From Pseudolactococcus insecticola (GTDB lineage: Bacteria; Bacillota; Bacilli; Lactobacillales; Streptococcaceae), in NCBI RefSeq assembly GCF_011170065.1, contig NZ_BLLH01000002.1, forward strand, positions 1-64,000: a DNA stretch of 64,000 nucleotides. Direction: 5' to 3'. The notes below the pieces were generated by a model. That model was given only the letters and a program-made list of their open reading frames with translations. It was not told the DNA's origin and did not search any database. Every line of letters starts with the position of its first letter. Within the stretch, counting starts at the first letter, position 1. Both the position numbers and the translations under genes were made by a program. Shown here in pieces: positions 18,979 through 26,720 of this stretch.

Positions 18979-20022
18979 TTATCTATCTTTCAAAGATTTC
19001 TTATACCGCAGTTTATCAAGTGCCCACTGTGCTGCTTCCTGGTGGATAGCGTTATTGGGATTGGCTGCGATTTTCTCGAGTATTGGGATCGCTGTTTTGT
19101 CATTGGCATTTGCAAGGGCGTAGATGGCGTTGCGTTGCAGGACATTTTTCCCGCGCCACGCGCCTGCGATTTGTGAGAATTTTGCTTTAAATTCTTGATT
19201 GGTCATGCTGATAAAGGGCACGAGCTCTGGATAGGCGAGCTCTGGATCTATCTCAGTTTGCGCGTCATTTTTGATGCCACGGTTATAGGGGCAGCTGATC
19301 TGGCAGATGTCACAGCCGTAGATGACTGTTTTCATCTTTGTGCGAAATGCTTCATCCAGTGCACCTGTTGTCTGCGTCTGAAAACTCAGACAGCGCTTGG
19401 CATTCATCGTGCTATCGCCGTTTAGCGCCTGGGTGGGGCAAGACGTCACGCAGTGCGTGCAGTTGCCACAGCCATAGTCGACAGGACTATCAGGCGCAAG
19501 ATCGAGATTTGTCACGAGCTCGCCCAAAAACATGTAGCTGCCAAACTCTTTTGAGATGACGAGGCCATTTTTGCCGATGAATCCGATGCCCGCGCGCCTT
19601 GCAACTGCCGTATCAACCAGCGCCCCCGTGTCCACCATGGCTTTGTGCTCAAAACCTGCTGTCAACTCGGCAATGCCGTGTGCCAAGCGCTGCATTTTTT
19701 CAGTCAATATATCGTGATAATCAAGCCCCCAGCTGGACGGCGAAAACTGCCCACGTTTGTAGGCTGTTTTGTCAGGTTTTTGGGGCAGTTTGTTCGGATA
19801 GGCAATGGCAACAGAAATGATCGTTTTGGCGCTTTTTAGCAAAAGTTCAGGCTTTACCCGCTCGTCGATATTTTTGTGTTCAAAGCCTGAGTTTGTGCCA
19901 TTTTCCTGTGCTAGCCGCAGGGATTTTTCTAGATAGTCAAAGTTATCCGCCGTGGTAAATCCGATTTTTGAGATGCCAAGCGATTTTGACAACCTAATTA
20001 TTTGTTGTTTCAAGTCAGTCAT
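18979..20022 (-). CDS. queG: Epoxyqueuosine reductase
   Basis: 347 residues from the ATG at 20022. QueG is a cobalamin and [4Fe-4S] enzyme that reduces epoxyqueuosine in tRNA to queuosine. Two ferredoxin-type clusters are visible: CGNCTHCVTSCP and CDICQISCPYN. The C-terminus has a HEAT-like repeat (IPILEKIAANPNNAIHQEA). An in-frame extension to 20091 runs into the divergent gene and is rejected. An extended -10 TGG-TATAAT ends 6 nt before the ATG, with no Shine-Dalgarno sequence, so the mRNA is probably leaderless. The start codon is 16 bp from that of the divergent phosphoesterase. Confidence 0.92.
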   Translation of the reverse strand: MTDLKQQIIRLSKSLGISKIGFTTADNFDYLEKSLRLAQENGTNSGFEHKNIDERVKPELLLKSAKTIISVAIAYPNKLPQKPDKTAYKRGQFSPSSWGLDYHDILTEKMQRLAHGIAELTAGFEHKAMVDTGALVDTAVARRAGIGFIGKNGLVISKEFGSYMFLGELVTNLDLAPDSPVDYGCGNCTHCVTSCPTQALNGDSTMNAKRCLSFQTQTTGALDEAFRTKMKTVIYGCDICQISCPYNRGIKNDAQTEIDPELAYPELVPFISMTNQEFKAKFSQIAGAWRGKNVLQRNAIYALANANDKTAIPILEKIAANPNNAIHQEAAQWALDKLRYKKSLKDR

Positions 20023-20038
20023 GCTAATATTATACCAT
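20023..20038. promoter_or_regulatory. 16-bp divergent start region with leaderless promoter for queG
   Basis: On the minus strand TGG-TATAAT (20037-20029) is followed by 6 nt and the queG ATG. On the plus strand a weaker TGC-TAATAT (20022-20030) lies 8 nt before the phosphoesterase ATG at 20039. There is no room for ordinary leaders in either direction. Confidence 0.55.
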
Positions 20039-20926
20039 ATGAAAAGGACAAAAAAACTCGCAATTCTATCTGATCTACACCTAGATGTCAACCAGTTTGA
20101 TACTGATACTGGCGCTGCCTATCTGAGTCTGCTCATCCAGACTTTACAGGATGAAAAAATCACCGATCTCCACCTTGCTGGCGACATGTCAAATGATTTC
20201 AAAACGGTCACACAGCCTTTTTTAAGGCGGCTTTCTGATGCGTTTGAGGTGTCCTATAACCTGGGTAATCATGACATGCTAGGGCTAACTGAGTCTGAAA
20301 TCACTGAAAATGACTTTGTCAGCCGTCAGATTGGCGAGAAAAAGCTGCTGAGTTTTGCTGGCTGGTATGACTATTCTTTTTGCCCTGAGACGACTTTTGA
20401 GCAAAATCTTCGGACGAAAAATACTTTTTGGTTTGACCGTAAAATCAAGCGTGATGCGGATGATCTGACGGTGACTAACCGTGTTCTGACGCAGCTTGAT
20501 CGCGTTTTGTCAGAGATGACTTCTAGCGAGATTGACAGGCTGATTGTTGCCATGCACTTTGTGCCAAACGACCACTTTCTGATGACGCATCCCAAGTTCG
20601 TCAGATTTAACGCCTTTTTAGGCGCTCAGAGATTTCATGATATTTTTATCAAACATGGCGTTAAGGACGTCGTTTTTGGGCACAATCATCGCAGCTATGA
20701 CGAAGTGATTGACGGCGTGCATTATCAGGCGAAGCCACTCGGCTATAAACGTGAATGGCACTTGATCAATGACTATCTCGCAGCCTTTCCAAAATATGGT
20801 CAGTATAATAGCTACAATCTGCACAAACGCTATAATCTGCTCAAAAAAACGGCAGAATTCGATTCTTTTCTCTTGACACATTTCCCAGAGGAAGTTAAAA
20901 AGTCTTTGGTCATTTTTGAACTTTGA
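20039..20926 (+). CDS. Calcineurin-like metallophosphoesterase
   Basis: 295 residues. Metallophosphoesterase motifs are seen in order: SDLHLD (D-x-H), HLAGDMSND (GD), YNLGNHD (GNH[DE]), VAMHFVPND, and VFGHNHRSY (GHxH). It should be a cytoplasmic, metal-dependent phosphodiesterase or phosphatase; the substrate is not predictable. It is divergent from queG with only 16 bp between start codons. A start at 20021 (seven residues longer) is possible, but neither start has a Shine-Dalgarno sequence. Confidence 0.85.
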   Translation: MKRTKKLAILSDLHLDVNQFDTDTGAAYLSLLIQTLQDEKITDLHLAGDMSNDFKTVTQPFLRRLSDAFEVSYNLGNHDMLGLTESEITENDFVSRQIGEKKLLSFAGWYDYSFCPETTFEQNLRTKNTFWFDRKIKRDADDLTVTNRVLTQLDRVLSEMTSSEIDRLIVAMHFVPNDHFLMTHPKFVRFNAFLGAQRFHDIFIKHGVKDVVFGHNHRSYDEVIDGVHYQAKPLGYKREWHLINDYLAAFPKYGQYNSYNLHKRYNLLKKTAEFDSFLLTHFPEEVKKSLVIFEL

Positions 20927-20997
20927 ACCTGACAAAATCGTGAAAAAGTGGTAAAATATTTCTTGAGAACTTTGAATGTTAGAAAGTTGGTAGGATC

Positions 20998-21525
20998 ATG
21001 AAAATCCCCAAAGAAGGCGACTTTATTACGATTCAAAGCTATAAACATGACGGCAGCTTGCATCGTACGTGGCGTGATACGATGGTGCTAAAGACAAATG
21101 AAAACTCGATTATTGGCGTGAATGACCACACTCTTGTGACCGAAAGCGACGGCAGACGTTGGGTGACCCGCGAACCTGCTATTGTCTACTTTCACAAGAA
21201 ATACTGGTTTAACATCATTGCCATGATTCGCGAAAATGGCGTGAGTTACTACTGTAACCTCGCAAGCCCCTACACCCTTGACAATGAGGCGCTCAAGTAT
21301 ATCGACTACGACCTTGATGTTAAGGTCTTCGCTGACGGCGAAAAAAAACTGTTAGACGTCGAAGAATACGAGCGTCACAAACTCGAAATGCGTTATCCAA
21401 AAGACATTGACTATGTCTTAAAAGAGAACGTCAAGATTCTAGTTGATTGGATCAATCAGGGCAAAGGACCATTTTCCAAGGAATACGTTGAAATTTGGTA
21501 CAATCGTTATCACCAATTAAAATAA
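20998..21525 (+). CDS. ntdP: DUF402 nucleoside tri-/diphosphate phosphatase
   Basis: 175 residues, the full length of the DUF402/UPF0374 family. The S. aureus member (NtdP, Sa1684) hydrolyses nucleoside tri- and diphosphates. Characteristic stretches are [12 protein letters not shown] near the N-terminus and YWFNIIAM, then YCNLASPY, in the middle. The gene has an upstream TGG-TAAAAT extended -10 at about 20951 and its own terminator, so it is monocistronic. Confidence 0.85.
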   Translation: MKIPKEGDFITIQSYKHDGSLHRTWRDTMVLKTNENSIIGVNDHTLVTESDGRRWVTREPAIVYFHKKYWFNIIAMIRENGVSYYCNLASPYTLDNEALKYIDYDLDVKVFADGEKKLLDVEEYERHKLEMRYPKDIDYVLKENVKILVDWINQGKGPFSKEYVEIWYNRYHQLK

Positions 21526-21561
21526 GACCTCAGTTATTTATTTAACGAGGTCTTGTTTTTT
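21524..21561 (+). terminator. Terminator of ntdP
   Basis: AAGACCTC (21524-21531) pairs with GAGGTCTT (21547-21554), followed by a T run; the stem starts within the stop codon. Two to three copies of a 14-bp TTATTTGGTTAAAT-like repeat follow at about 21561-21600. Confidence 0.8.
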
Positions 21562-21596
21562 TATTTGGTTAAATTTATTTGGTTAAATTAATTTGA

Positions 21597-22484
21597 TTAA
21601 TCTTGATTGTGACGCAGATAAGCCCGTTTTGCGAGGGCAAAATTGCCCACTGTCGCAGATGCGTTATTGGCTATTTTTGGTGTCTGTAGGTAGTCTGCCA
21701 AGTCTGGTACAGGCACATAACCGTTTAGCAGCTCAGAAAATTGTTTGCGCACACGGTTCATCATGTGGTCTTGCGCCATGACGCCACCGCCAAAGATGAT
21801 CTTTTCAGGTCGCAAGGTCAATGTGGCAGCCACTGCTGCCTGTGCGATATAGTAGGCTTGGATGTCCCAGACGGGTGAGTCGAGCGGGATATTTTCGCCA
21901 CGAACCCCAGTGCGCGCTTCGAGCGATGGTCCCGCAGCGACACCCTCCAGACAATCCCTGTGAAATGGACAGACACCTGCAAAGTCTAAGTCATCTGGAT
22001 GACGCTTTACAAATGTATGGCCCATTTCCGCATGGGAAACGCCACCGATAAAGTCTTCCCCCTGGAGAGCACCAGCACCAATCCCCGTCCCAATCGTATA
22101 GTAAACGAGGCTGTTAAGCGAGCTGTCCAGCACTTTTTCTCCATAAGCTGAGGCATTGACATCCGTCGTGAAGTACATCGGCACGTCCAGCTGCGCTTTC
22201 AGAAAGCCAATCATATCCACATCTGCCCAGTAAGGCTTTGGCGTTGACGTCACATAGCCGTAAGTTTCAGATGCTTCATCTATATCAATCGGCCCAATAC
22301 TCCCAACAGAAATCGCAGCGAGCGACGGCTCGAAAGTCTTGAAATAGTCGACCGCTTTTTGCAATGTCTCCTCGGGCTTGCTCGTGGGAAATGCTGTGCT
22401 GTCGATGATGATCAGCTCTTCATTACCAACTGCGCAGACAAACTTTGTCCCACCTGCTTCGATACTACCAAATAATTGGCTCAT
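21597..22484 (-). CDS. scrK: ROK-family fructokinase
   Basis: 295 residues. The phosphate-binding IEAGGTKFVCAV opens the protein, and the ROK zinc motif appears as HxxCxxxxxxCxEG-like CPFHRDCLEG (about 165-175). Such enzymes phosphorylate fructose to fructose-6-phosphate, or mannose in related families. AAGGAGG precedes the ATG. A cre-like site lies between the promoter region and the start, suggesting catabolite repression. No sucrose or fructose transport gene is next to it. The name is given by similarity; substrate choice between fructose and other hexoses is not certain. Confidence 0.85.
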   Translation of the reverse strand: MSQLFGSIEAGGTKFVCAVGNEELIIIDSTAFPTSKPEETLQKAVDYFKTFEPSLAAISVGSIGPIDIDEASETYGYVTSTPKPYWADVDMIGFLKAQLDVPMYFTTDVNASAYGEKVLDSSLNSLVYYTIGTGIGAGALQGEDFIGGVSHAEMGHTFVKRHPDDLDFAGVCPFHRDCLEGVAAGPSLEARTGVRGENIPLDSPVWDIQAYYIAQAAVAATLTLRPEKIIFGGGVMAQDHMMNRVRKQFSELLNGYVPVPDLADYLQTPKIANNASATVGNFALAKRAYLRHNQD

Positions 22485-22504
22485 TATTTTATTTCCTCCT
22501 TTTT

Positions 22505-22518
22505 TGAAAACGCTTACT
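22505..22518 (-). promoter_or_regulatory. cre-like site upstream of the fructokinase gene
   Basis: TGAAAACGCTTACT matches TGWAANCGNTNWCA except for the last base. It lies 20-35 nt before the fructokinase ATG, directly upstream of its ribosome binding site, where CcpA binding would block transcription. Confidence 0.6.
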
Positions 22519-22550
22519 ATTTCATTTTACCGTATTTTGTTGGAAACATT

Positions 22551-22587
22551 GATATATATAGATATATATATATATATATATATATCT
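22551..22587. repeat. AT dinucleotide repeat
   Basis: GATATATATA followed by GA(TA)n up to 22587, about 36 bases of nearly pure AT repeat between the fructokinase promoter region and the DUF1398 terminator. Confidence 0.9.
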
Positions 22588-22610
22588 TTTTTTGTGAGGT
22601 TGATGACATG

Positions 22611-22648
22611 AAAAAGCTTACCTGAATTCGAAATCAGGCAAGCTTTTT
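22611..22648 (-). terminator. Terminator of the DUF1398 gene
   Basis: AAAAAGCTTACCTGA (22611-22625) pairs with TCAGGCAAGCTTTTT (22634-22648) with one internal mismatch; T-rich on both exits. It lies 45 nt past the DUF1398 stop on the minus strand. Confidence 0.75.
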
Positions 22649-22692
22649 GAGAAAGACTAACTGTTGAATCATACAATACAATACGAGACGAT

Positions 22693-23082
22693 TCACAAAC
22701 CAGGTATCGGCTCAGAAAGCAAGACTTTTCCACGCGCGTCATAATAACTCACGCGTTTCGCTGTCAGGTCACTCGTCCAATAACTCACGCCGGCCTGTCC
22801 TGCTAAGTCACAAAATGTTTCAAACGAAATCTGCCCTGCTTGTGCTGATCTGACTGCTGCTGTGATTTTTTCAGCGCTTGACTGTTCTGATACTGTTTTT
22901 GGTACGCCATTCATCTGAAAATCTGCTGTTACATCACCGTCAGAAAAGCGGTAAATCCCGTCAGAGACCAAATAGTCATACTGCGTCACACCAAGCATCA
23001 TGAACTGCTTCATCAGATCAGCAAACCCACCCGCATTTTTTTCTTGATTGATTGCCATTTGCATGGCTTTTATGTCTAGCAT
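22693..23082 (-). CDS. DUF1398 family protein
   Basis: 129 residues from the ATG at 23082, which has AAGGAG five nucleotides upstream. It resembles the E. coli YbcV / DUF1398 family: GVTQYDYLVSDG near residue 30, and GVSYWTSDLTAKRVSYYD near the C-terminus. No biochemical function is established to my knowledge. Its translation start region (ribosome binding site plus the codons for MLDIK) is repeated almost exactly in front of dtpT, 1.7 kb upstream on the same strand. Confidence 0.8.
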   Translation of the reverse strand: MLDIKAMQMAINQEKNAGGFADLMKQFMMLGVTQYDYLVSDGIYRFSDGDVTADFQMNGVPKTVSEQSSAEKITAAVRSAQAGQISFETFCDLAGQAGVSYWTSDLTAKRVSYYDARGKVLLSEPIPGL

Positions 23083-23122
23083 GTTTTCTCCTTGAGGTTT
23101 GTTTTTATTTCGCAATTTTCCG

Positions 23123-23290
23123 CTATTTTTTGTAGACACCCAAAAGAAAATTGAGATGCATCAATTGTTCTGGCACTACATTTCTTGAAAATACAGGATG
23201 CTTAGTAACTGTATCATCCGAAACATCTATATGTTTGATGTTATCGCTTAATTTTATTTTTCGAGATAGGGATAGTTTTCCTTTTTCTAA
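23123..23290 (-). pseudogene. C-terminal remnant of an unidentified gene, just after dtpT
   Basis: Directly after the dtpT stop, in the same frame, 55 codons stay open (starting LEKGKLSLSRKIKL and ending HLNFLLGVYKK) before a TAG. There is no usable start codon before the internal Met. The composition looks like a real protein tail. I read it as the 3' end of a gene disrupted when dtpT arrived. I do not recognise the family. Confidence 0.4.
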
Positions 23291-24784
23291 TTAACGAACA
23301 TCACCCATTAATTTCAAAATAGGTTTTTTGATAATAAGGAGGATAATTCCCACGATAATACCAATAATACCAGTAATCGCAAAGAAAGGAACTTCTGTTG
23401 CTGCTTTAAAGAGTGGTGTAATTTGAGCATTGATTGCTTGTGAAGTTGAGTCTGCCAAGAACCACATCGCCATCATTTGTGATTGGAAAGCAACTGGAGC
23501 TAATTTTGTTGAAACTGATAATCCAACTGGTGAAACAAGTAATTCACCTGCCATTTGGACAGCAAACATCAATACTAACCAAAGCGCACTTGCACGACCA
23601 GAAGTTCCGTTCAAGAGACCTGGAAGTGTCATAATCAAATAAGAGATCCCTGTCAACATCAAACCAAGACCAAATTTTACAATTGTTGAAGGTTGGCGTT
23701 CACCCAATTTATTCCAAAGACGAACAAAGATAGGTGACAGGAGAACGATGAAGAGCGGATTTAACAATTGGTACCAAGAAGGGTCAATATGAAAAGTAAT
23801 GCCAAACCAAGTTGGGTCCAAATTAGAACGTGATTCTCCCCAAACCGCGATAATTGTAGAACTTTGTTCTTCAATGGCCCAAAAGACAATAGCAGAAAGG
23901 AACAAAGGAATATATGCTGTTAATTTACGACGTTCATCTGATGCTATCTTTTTAGAGGTAAACATCATTACGAAATAAAAAATTGGAACAACAATACCGA
24001 TAATTGATAAAACATTAATGAAGTTATTAATGAAATTAGCTGGACTTGCTTGATAAAGTAGGAAAAAGCCAACAATAGCGACAATAACAACAATTGTTAA
24101 TGTAATAAGAAAATGACGTTTTGCTTTTGAATCCATTGGATTTGAAGGTTCGCGTCCAATTTCTGGGAAATGACGAAGACGTCCATACCAATAAGCAAAT
24201 AATGCAAAAATCATACCGATAGCTGCAAGCGAGAATCCTAAGTGATAATTCACACCTTGTCCAACTGTCCCGACAATCAATGGCGCAATCAGAGAACCCA
24301 TGTTAATTCCGACAACAAAGATATTGAATCCCGTGTCACGACGTGAGTCTTCTTTGGAATAAAGATGTCCAACCATATTTGAAATATTCGGTTTAAGCAT
24401 CCCCGTTCCCAAGATAATCAAGAATAATGCCACAAAGAGTGATGATAAACCAAATGGTGTTGCTAAAGCGATATGTCCGAAAGTGATTAAAATACCACCA
24501 AGGAAGATTGTGCGCGAAGCGCCCAACAAGCGGTCAGCAACCCACCCGCCAACAATTGTTGAAAGATAGACAAGTGCACCATAGATACTTACAATCGCCA
24601 TTGCTTGAGCTTTAGGAAGTCCTAAGCCTGCGTTATCAGCAGTTGTCAATGCATAGAGGTAATAAACCAGAATGGCACGCATCCCATAGTAAGAAAAGCG
24701 CTCCCAGAACTCAGTCTGAAAAAGTGTCAATAGACCGCGAGGTTGACCGAAAAATGTTTTTCCTGTTTTGTTTAAATTTTGCAT
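23291..24784 (-). CDS. dtpT: Di-/tripeptide:proton symporter
   Basis: About 497 residues from the internal [14 protein letters not shown] start, or 503 from the upstream MLDIKSMQ start at 24802. It is a POT/PTR-family proton-coupled transporter with 12-14 membrane helices; the PTR signature region ([17 protein letters not shown]) and [11 protein letters not shown] are clear. As far as I can recall the L. lactis DtpT sequence, this is nearly the same protein. The MLDIKS prefix and its ribosome binding site are a near copy of the DUF1398 start, so translation probably now begins there. Gene remnants lie on both sides. Codon usage looks more AT-rich than in neighbouring genes. All this suggests horizontal acquisition. 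Confidence 0.93.
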   Translation of the reverse strand: MQNLNKTGKTFFGQPRGLLTLFQTEFWERFSYYGMRAILVYYLYALTTADNAGLGLPKAQAMAIVSIYGALVYLSTIVGGWVADRLLGASRTIFLGGILITFGHIALATPFGLSSLFVALFLIILGTGMLKPNISNMVGHLYSKEDSRRDTGFNIFVVGINMGSLIAPLIVGTVGQGVNYHLGFSLAAIGMIFALFAYWYGRLRHFPEIGREPSNPMDSKAKRHFLITLTIVVIVAIVGFFLLYQASPANFINNFINVLSIIGIVVPIFYFVMMFTSKKIASDERRKLTAYIPLFLSAIVFWAIEEQSSTIIAVWGESRSNLDPTWFGITFHIDPSWYQLLNPLFIVLLSPIFVRLWNKLGERQPSTIVKFGLGLMLTGISYLIMTLPGLLNGTSGRASALWLVLMFAVQMAGELLVSPVGLSVSTKLAPVAFQSQMMAMWFLADSTSQAINAQITPLFKAATEVPFFAITGIIGIIVGIILLIIKKPILKLMGDVR

Positions 24785-24815
24785 AGATTTTATGTCTAGC
24801 ATGTTTTCTCCTTGA
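24785..24815 (-). repeat. Duplicated translation initiation region (copy at dtpT)
   Basis: About 30 bases covering the AAGGAG site, AAAAC spacer, ATG and the following MLDIK codons are repeated at 23066-23096 before the DUF1398 gene. Homology ends abruptly at both edges; the inner edge falls on a shared ATGCAAA. Confidence 0.85.
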
Positions 24816-25109
24816 GGGTTGTCATCTATCTATCAACGGATTATTTGCGACGGCAATTTACCATATTATTATTTTGTGTCTAATCCTGCAGTTTTACGTT
24901 GCATGCGATTAGCTTCGTTAGCCACATACATAAGTACCGTTTTAAACTCTTTGCGAGTTACATTATTGGAAAACTCCGAATAATTCTAATTATATTTTTT
25001 ACTCAATATATTATAACACAAATTTGAATTTTGTTCCAAAGGCAAATTTAAGGTTGATATGCTATATTTAGTTTATAAATCTAACTTAAATAATATTTCG
25101 GAGGAAACT
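24803..25109. other. Intergenic region between dtpT and the secreted protein gene
   Basis: 307 bases. It contains the duplicated start region, the coding remnant at 24869-24985, and AT-rich divergent promoter sequence. A TGC-TATATT extended -10 (about 25050-25067) could drive the secreted protein gene, and GTTATAATAT on the minus strand (about 25010-25020) could serve dtpT. Confidence 0.5.
24869..24985 (-). pseudogene. Short coding remnant upstream of dtpT
   Basis: 38 open codons ending in ...EANRMQRKTAGLDTK and a TAA, bounded upstream by a stop codon and with no start codon except an internal Met. The residue composition is protein-like. Probably the tail of a gene carried in with or interrupted by dtpT. 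Family not recognised. Confidence 0.35.
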
Positions 25110-26381
25110 ATGAGATTTTTTAGCAAAAAAATTTTTAGTAAAACATTGGTGATTAGTACGCTTGCCCTAGCATTTTGTTCGCCAGTTGTTTCAAGCGTGA
25201 CGTATGCAGCTGAGAGTTCGAGTACAACATCAGATGTAAAAGATGATCACCCAGACGATGCGGATGCAGTTGGTGGAGATCAGTCAACTGCTGTTACCAC
25301 TCTTTCTAGCGCGGCAAAAAAATGGGCGAAGGCAAACAATTTTGATTTAACTGCTTTTACTGATTACAAGGCTCCAGCGGCACATAAACCAACTGCTGCG
25401 GATATCAAGGCATTTAAAGCATGGATGAGTGGTGGTTCTAACCCCCGCAACCAAGTTATGAAAGCTTTAACGGCAGATGCCGGAGATACAATTGCCAACG
25501 AAATTTGGGGTTATTCTAATACAATCTGGAAAAAATGGATGAATACTGCCAACGTTGGTTCTGTTGTAAGCAAAGCAAGTGGTTTGAAAAATGTTGGCGC
25601 CACGCAAGAAGGAATGTTTGCTGGTTATCTTGGCTCTTTGTTGAGTGATTCAACCTCGCAAGATGGCTACGAAAATGCAGCTATATTAATCAAAGATGGC
25701 TTTGTTGTTTCAAGCGATGGCACGACTTATCGCTTGCACAATATTTCTGACGGATCTGTTGCTTATGAAATAAAGGCGCCAGAAACTAAAGAGGTTTCCG
25801 AAAGCGATTTCCCAGCAGGTGTTACAGATTTTACAAAATACTTACCTCTGAAATCAGAAAAAGCAACTACTAAAGCAATTGCACTCTTAAAACAATATGC
25901 AACCGAGGGAGATTTTAAAGAACCTACGGATGCAGATAAAGATGTTTATGAAGCTGTCGCAACTTATATCAATCAAAAATTTGGTGAGTATTACGGGCAA
26001 TGCCCCGGACCAACGGTTGTTAAAGGAATCAAGGCAACTGGTAAGTCGATTGCTTCTCTAACAGAGGATCAAGTTGGTTCATCCGTCGGGGAAAAACAAT
26101 TTGTAGCCTCATTCTTTGGAGTGAAATCGGCTGCGGCAAGTTTGTGGAAATTAGGTTTCTTACCATCATTTGACGGAACAACTTATCGCCTGCATTCAGG
26201 CAGTTCTGGAAAAGTGGTTTATAGCATCACCAAGAAATCTCTAGATGCTGAATTAAAAGATTCCGGTTCAACAAGTACAACAAAGAAAACTAACAACTCG
26301 AACGTCGTATTAATTGGAGTTGCAGGAGTTGCTATTATTGTTATTAGCGGCATTTTTATAGCAATTAAGAAAAAGAAATAG
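25110..26381 (+). CDS. Secreted, membrane-anchored protein of unknown function
   Basis: 423 residues from the ATG at 25110, which follows GGAGGAAAC. It has a signal peptide (about 1-31, ending SVTYA) and a C-terminal membrane segment (VVLIGVAGVAIIVISG) followed by lysines. There is no LPxTG motif, so it should stay tethered in the membrane. Two internal repeats share the pattern GTTYRLHxxSxGxVxYxI (near residues 208-228 and 350-370), each preceded by a helical block with GS-rich turns. A single cysteine occurs (GQCPGP). I do not recognise the family. It has its own promoter and terminator and lies in an accessory patch. Confidence 0.8.
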   Translation: MRFFSKKIFSKTLVISTLALAFCSPVVSSVTYAAESSSTTSDVKDDHPDDADAVGGDQSTAVTTLSSAAKKWAKANNFDLTAFTDYKAPAAHKPTAADIKAFKAWMSGGSNPRNQVMKALTADAGDTIANEIWGYSNTIWKKWMNTANVGSVVSKASGLKNVGATQEGMFAGYLGSLLSDSTSQDGYENAAILIKDGFVVSSDGTTYRLHNISDGSVAYEIKAPETKEVSESDFPAGVTDFTKYLPLKSEKATTKAIALLKQYATEGDFKEPTDADKDVYEAVATYINQKFGEYYGQCPGPTVVKGIKATGKSIASLTEDQVGSSVGEKQFVASFFGVKSAAASLWKLGFLPSFDGTTYRLHSGSSGKVVYSITKKSLDAELKDSGSTSTTKKTNNSNVVLIGVAGVAIIVISGIFIAIKKKK

Positions 26382-26401
26382 GCGTTATAAATTTGAACGT
26401 G

Positions 26402-26430
26402 GAGATTCGCTAAAGCGAATCTCTTTTTTG
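26402..26430. terminator. Terminator of the secreted protein gene
   Basis: The stem GAGATTCGCT/AGCGAATCTC with an AA loop is followed by six Ts. It can also act for minus-strand transcription from the small ORF at 26498. Confidence 0.85.
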
Positions 26431-26444
26431 TAAACGATGTCCCT

Positions 26445-26498
26445 TCAGTGAACAAGAATAACTCCATCCTCCGTTTCGCTGAAATCAACTCTGGTCAT
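26445..26498 (-). CDS. Possible 17-residue peptide gene
   Basis: On the minus strand a GGAGG site lies 6-8 nt before an ATG encoding MTRVDFSETEDGVILVH. Upstream are a TATAAT box and a CGGACA -35-like element 16 nt apart, and a terminator lies just downstream. The expression signals are better than expected by chance, but the peptide is very short. It may be a gene truncated by an early stop. Confidence 0.3.
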   Translation of the reverse strand: MTRVDFSETEDGVILVH

Positions 26499-26660
26499 CT
26501 TTTATCCTCCGGTATTTATTCGTATTATACATATCTAATAAAATTTGTCCGGTTAAGTATACCCCATCCAGATCCTCCCCTATACTCTACTCCTACTTTC
26601 ACCCCGTTTATTTTCCCCCTATACTCAACCCTAACCCCTATTTTCATAAAAAATCGTAAC

Positions 26661-26713
26661 AAAAAAGGCTTCAGCAAATTCGAGTGATTTTACTCAAATT
26701 AGCTGAAGCCTTA
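26661..26713 (-). terminator. Terminator of rlmD
   Basis: AAGGCTTCAGC (26665-26675) pairs with GCTGAAGCCTT (26702-26712), with further imperfect pairing inside, and opens into a T run on the minus strand just past the rlmD stop. Confidence 0.8.
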
Positions 26714-26720
26714 TGTTAGG

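Larger units (their letters stand above)
26382..26720. other. Intergenic region with pyrimidine-rich repeats
   Basis: 339 bases holding two terminators, a possible 17-codon gene on the minus strand, and a pyrimidine-rich stretch (about 26568-26640) where CCCCTATACTCTACT is echoed by CCCCCTATACTCAACC and CTAACCCCTA. No larger coding frame is credible. Confidence 0.6.

Noticed and set aside
20023-20091. Longer queG start
   Set aside because: It would run into the divergent phosphoesterase gene and lies upstream of the -10 box.
22551-22587. AT repeat as an origin or phase-variable switch
   Set aside because: Short dinucleotide runs are common in AT-rich intergenic DNA; no supporting motifs nearby.
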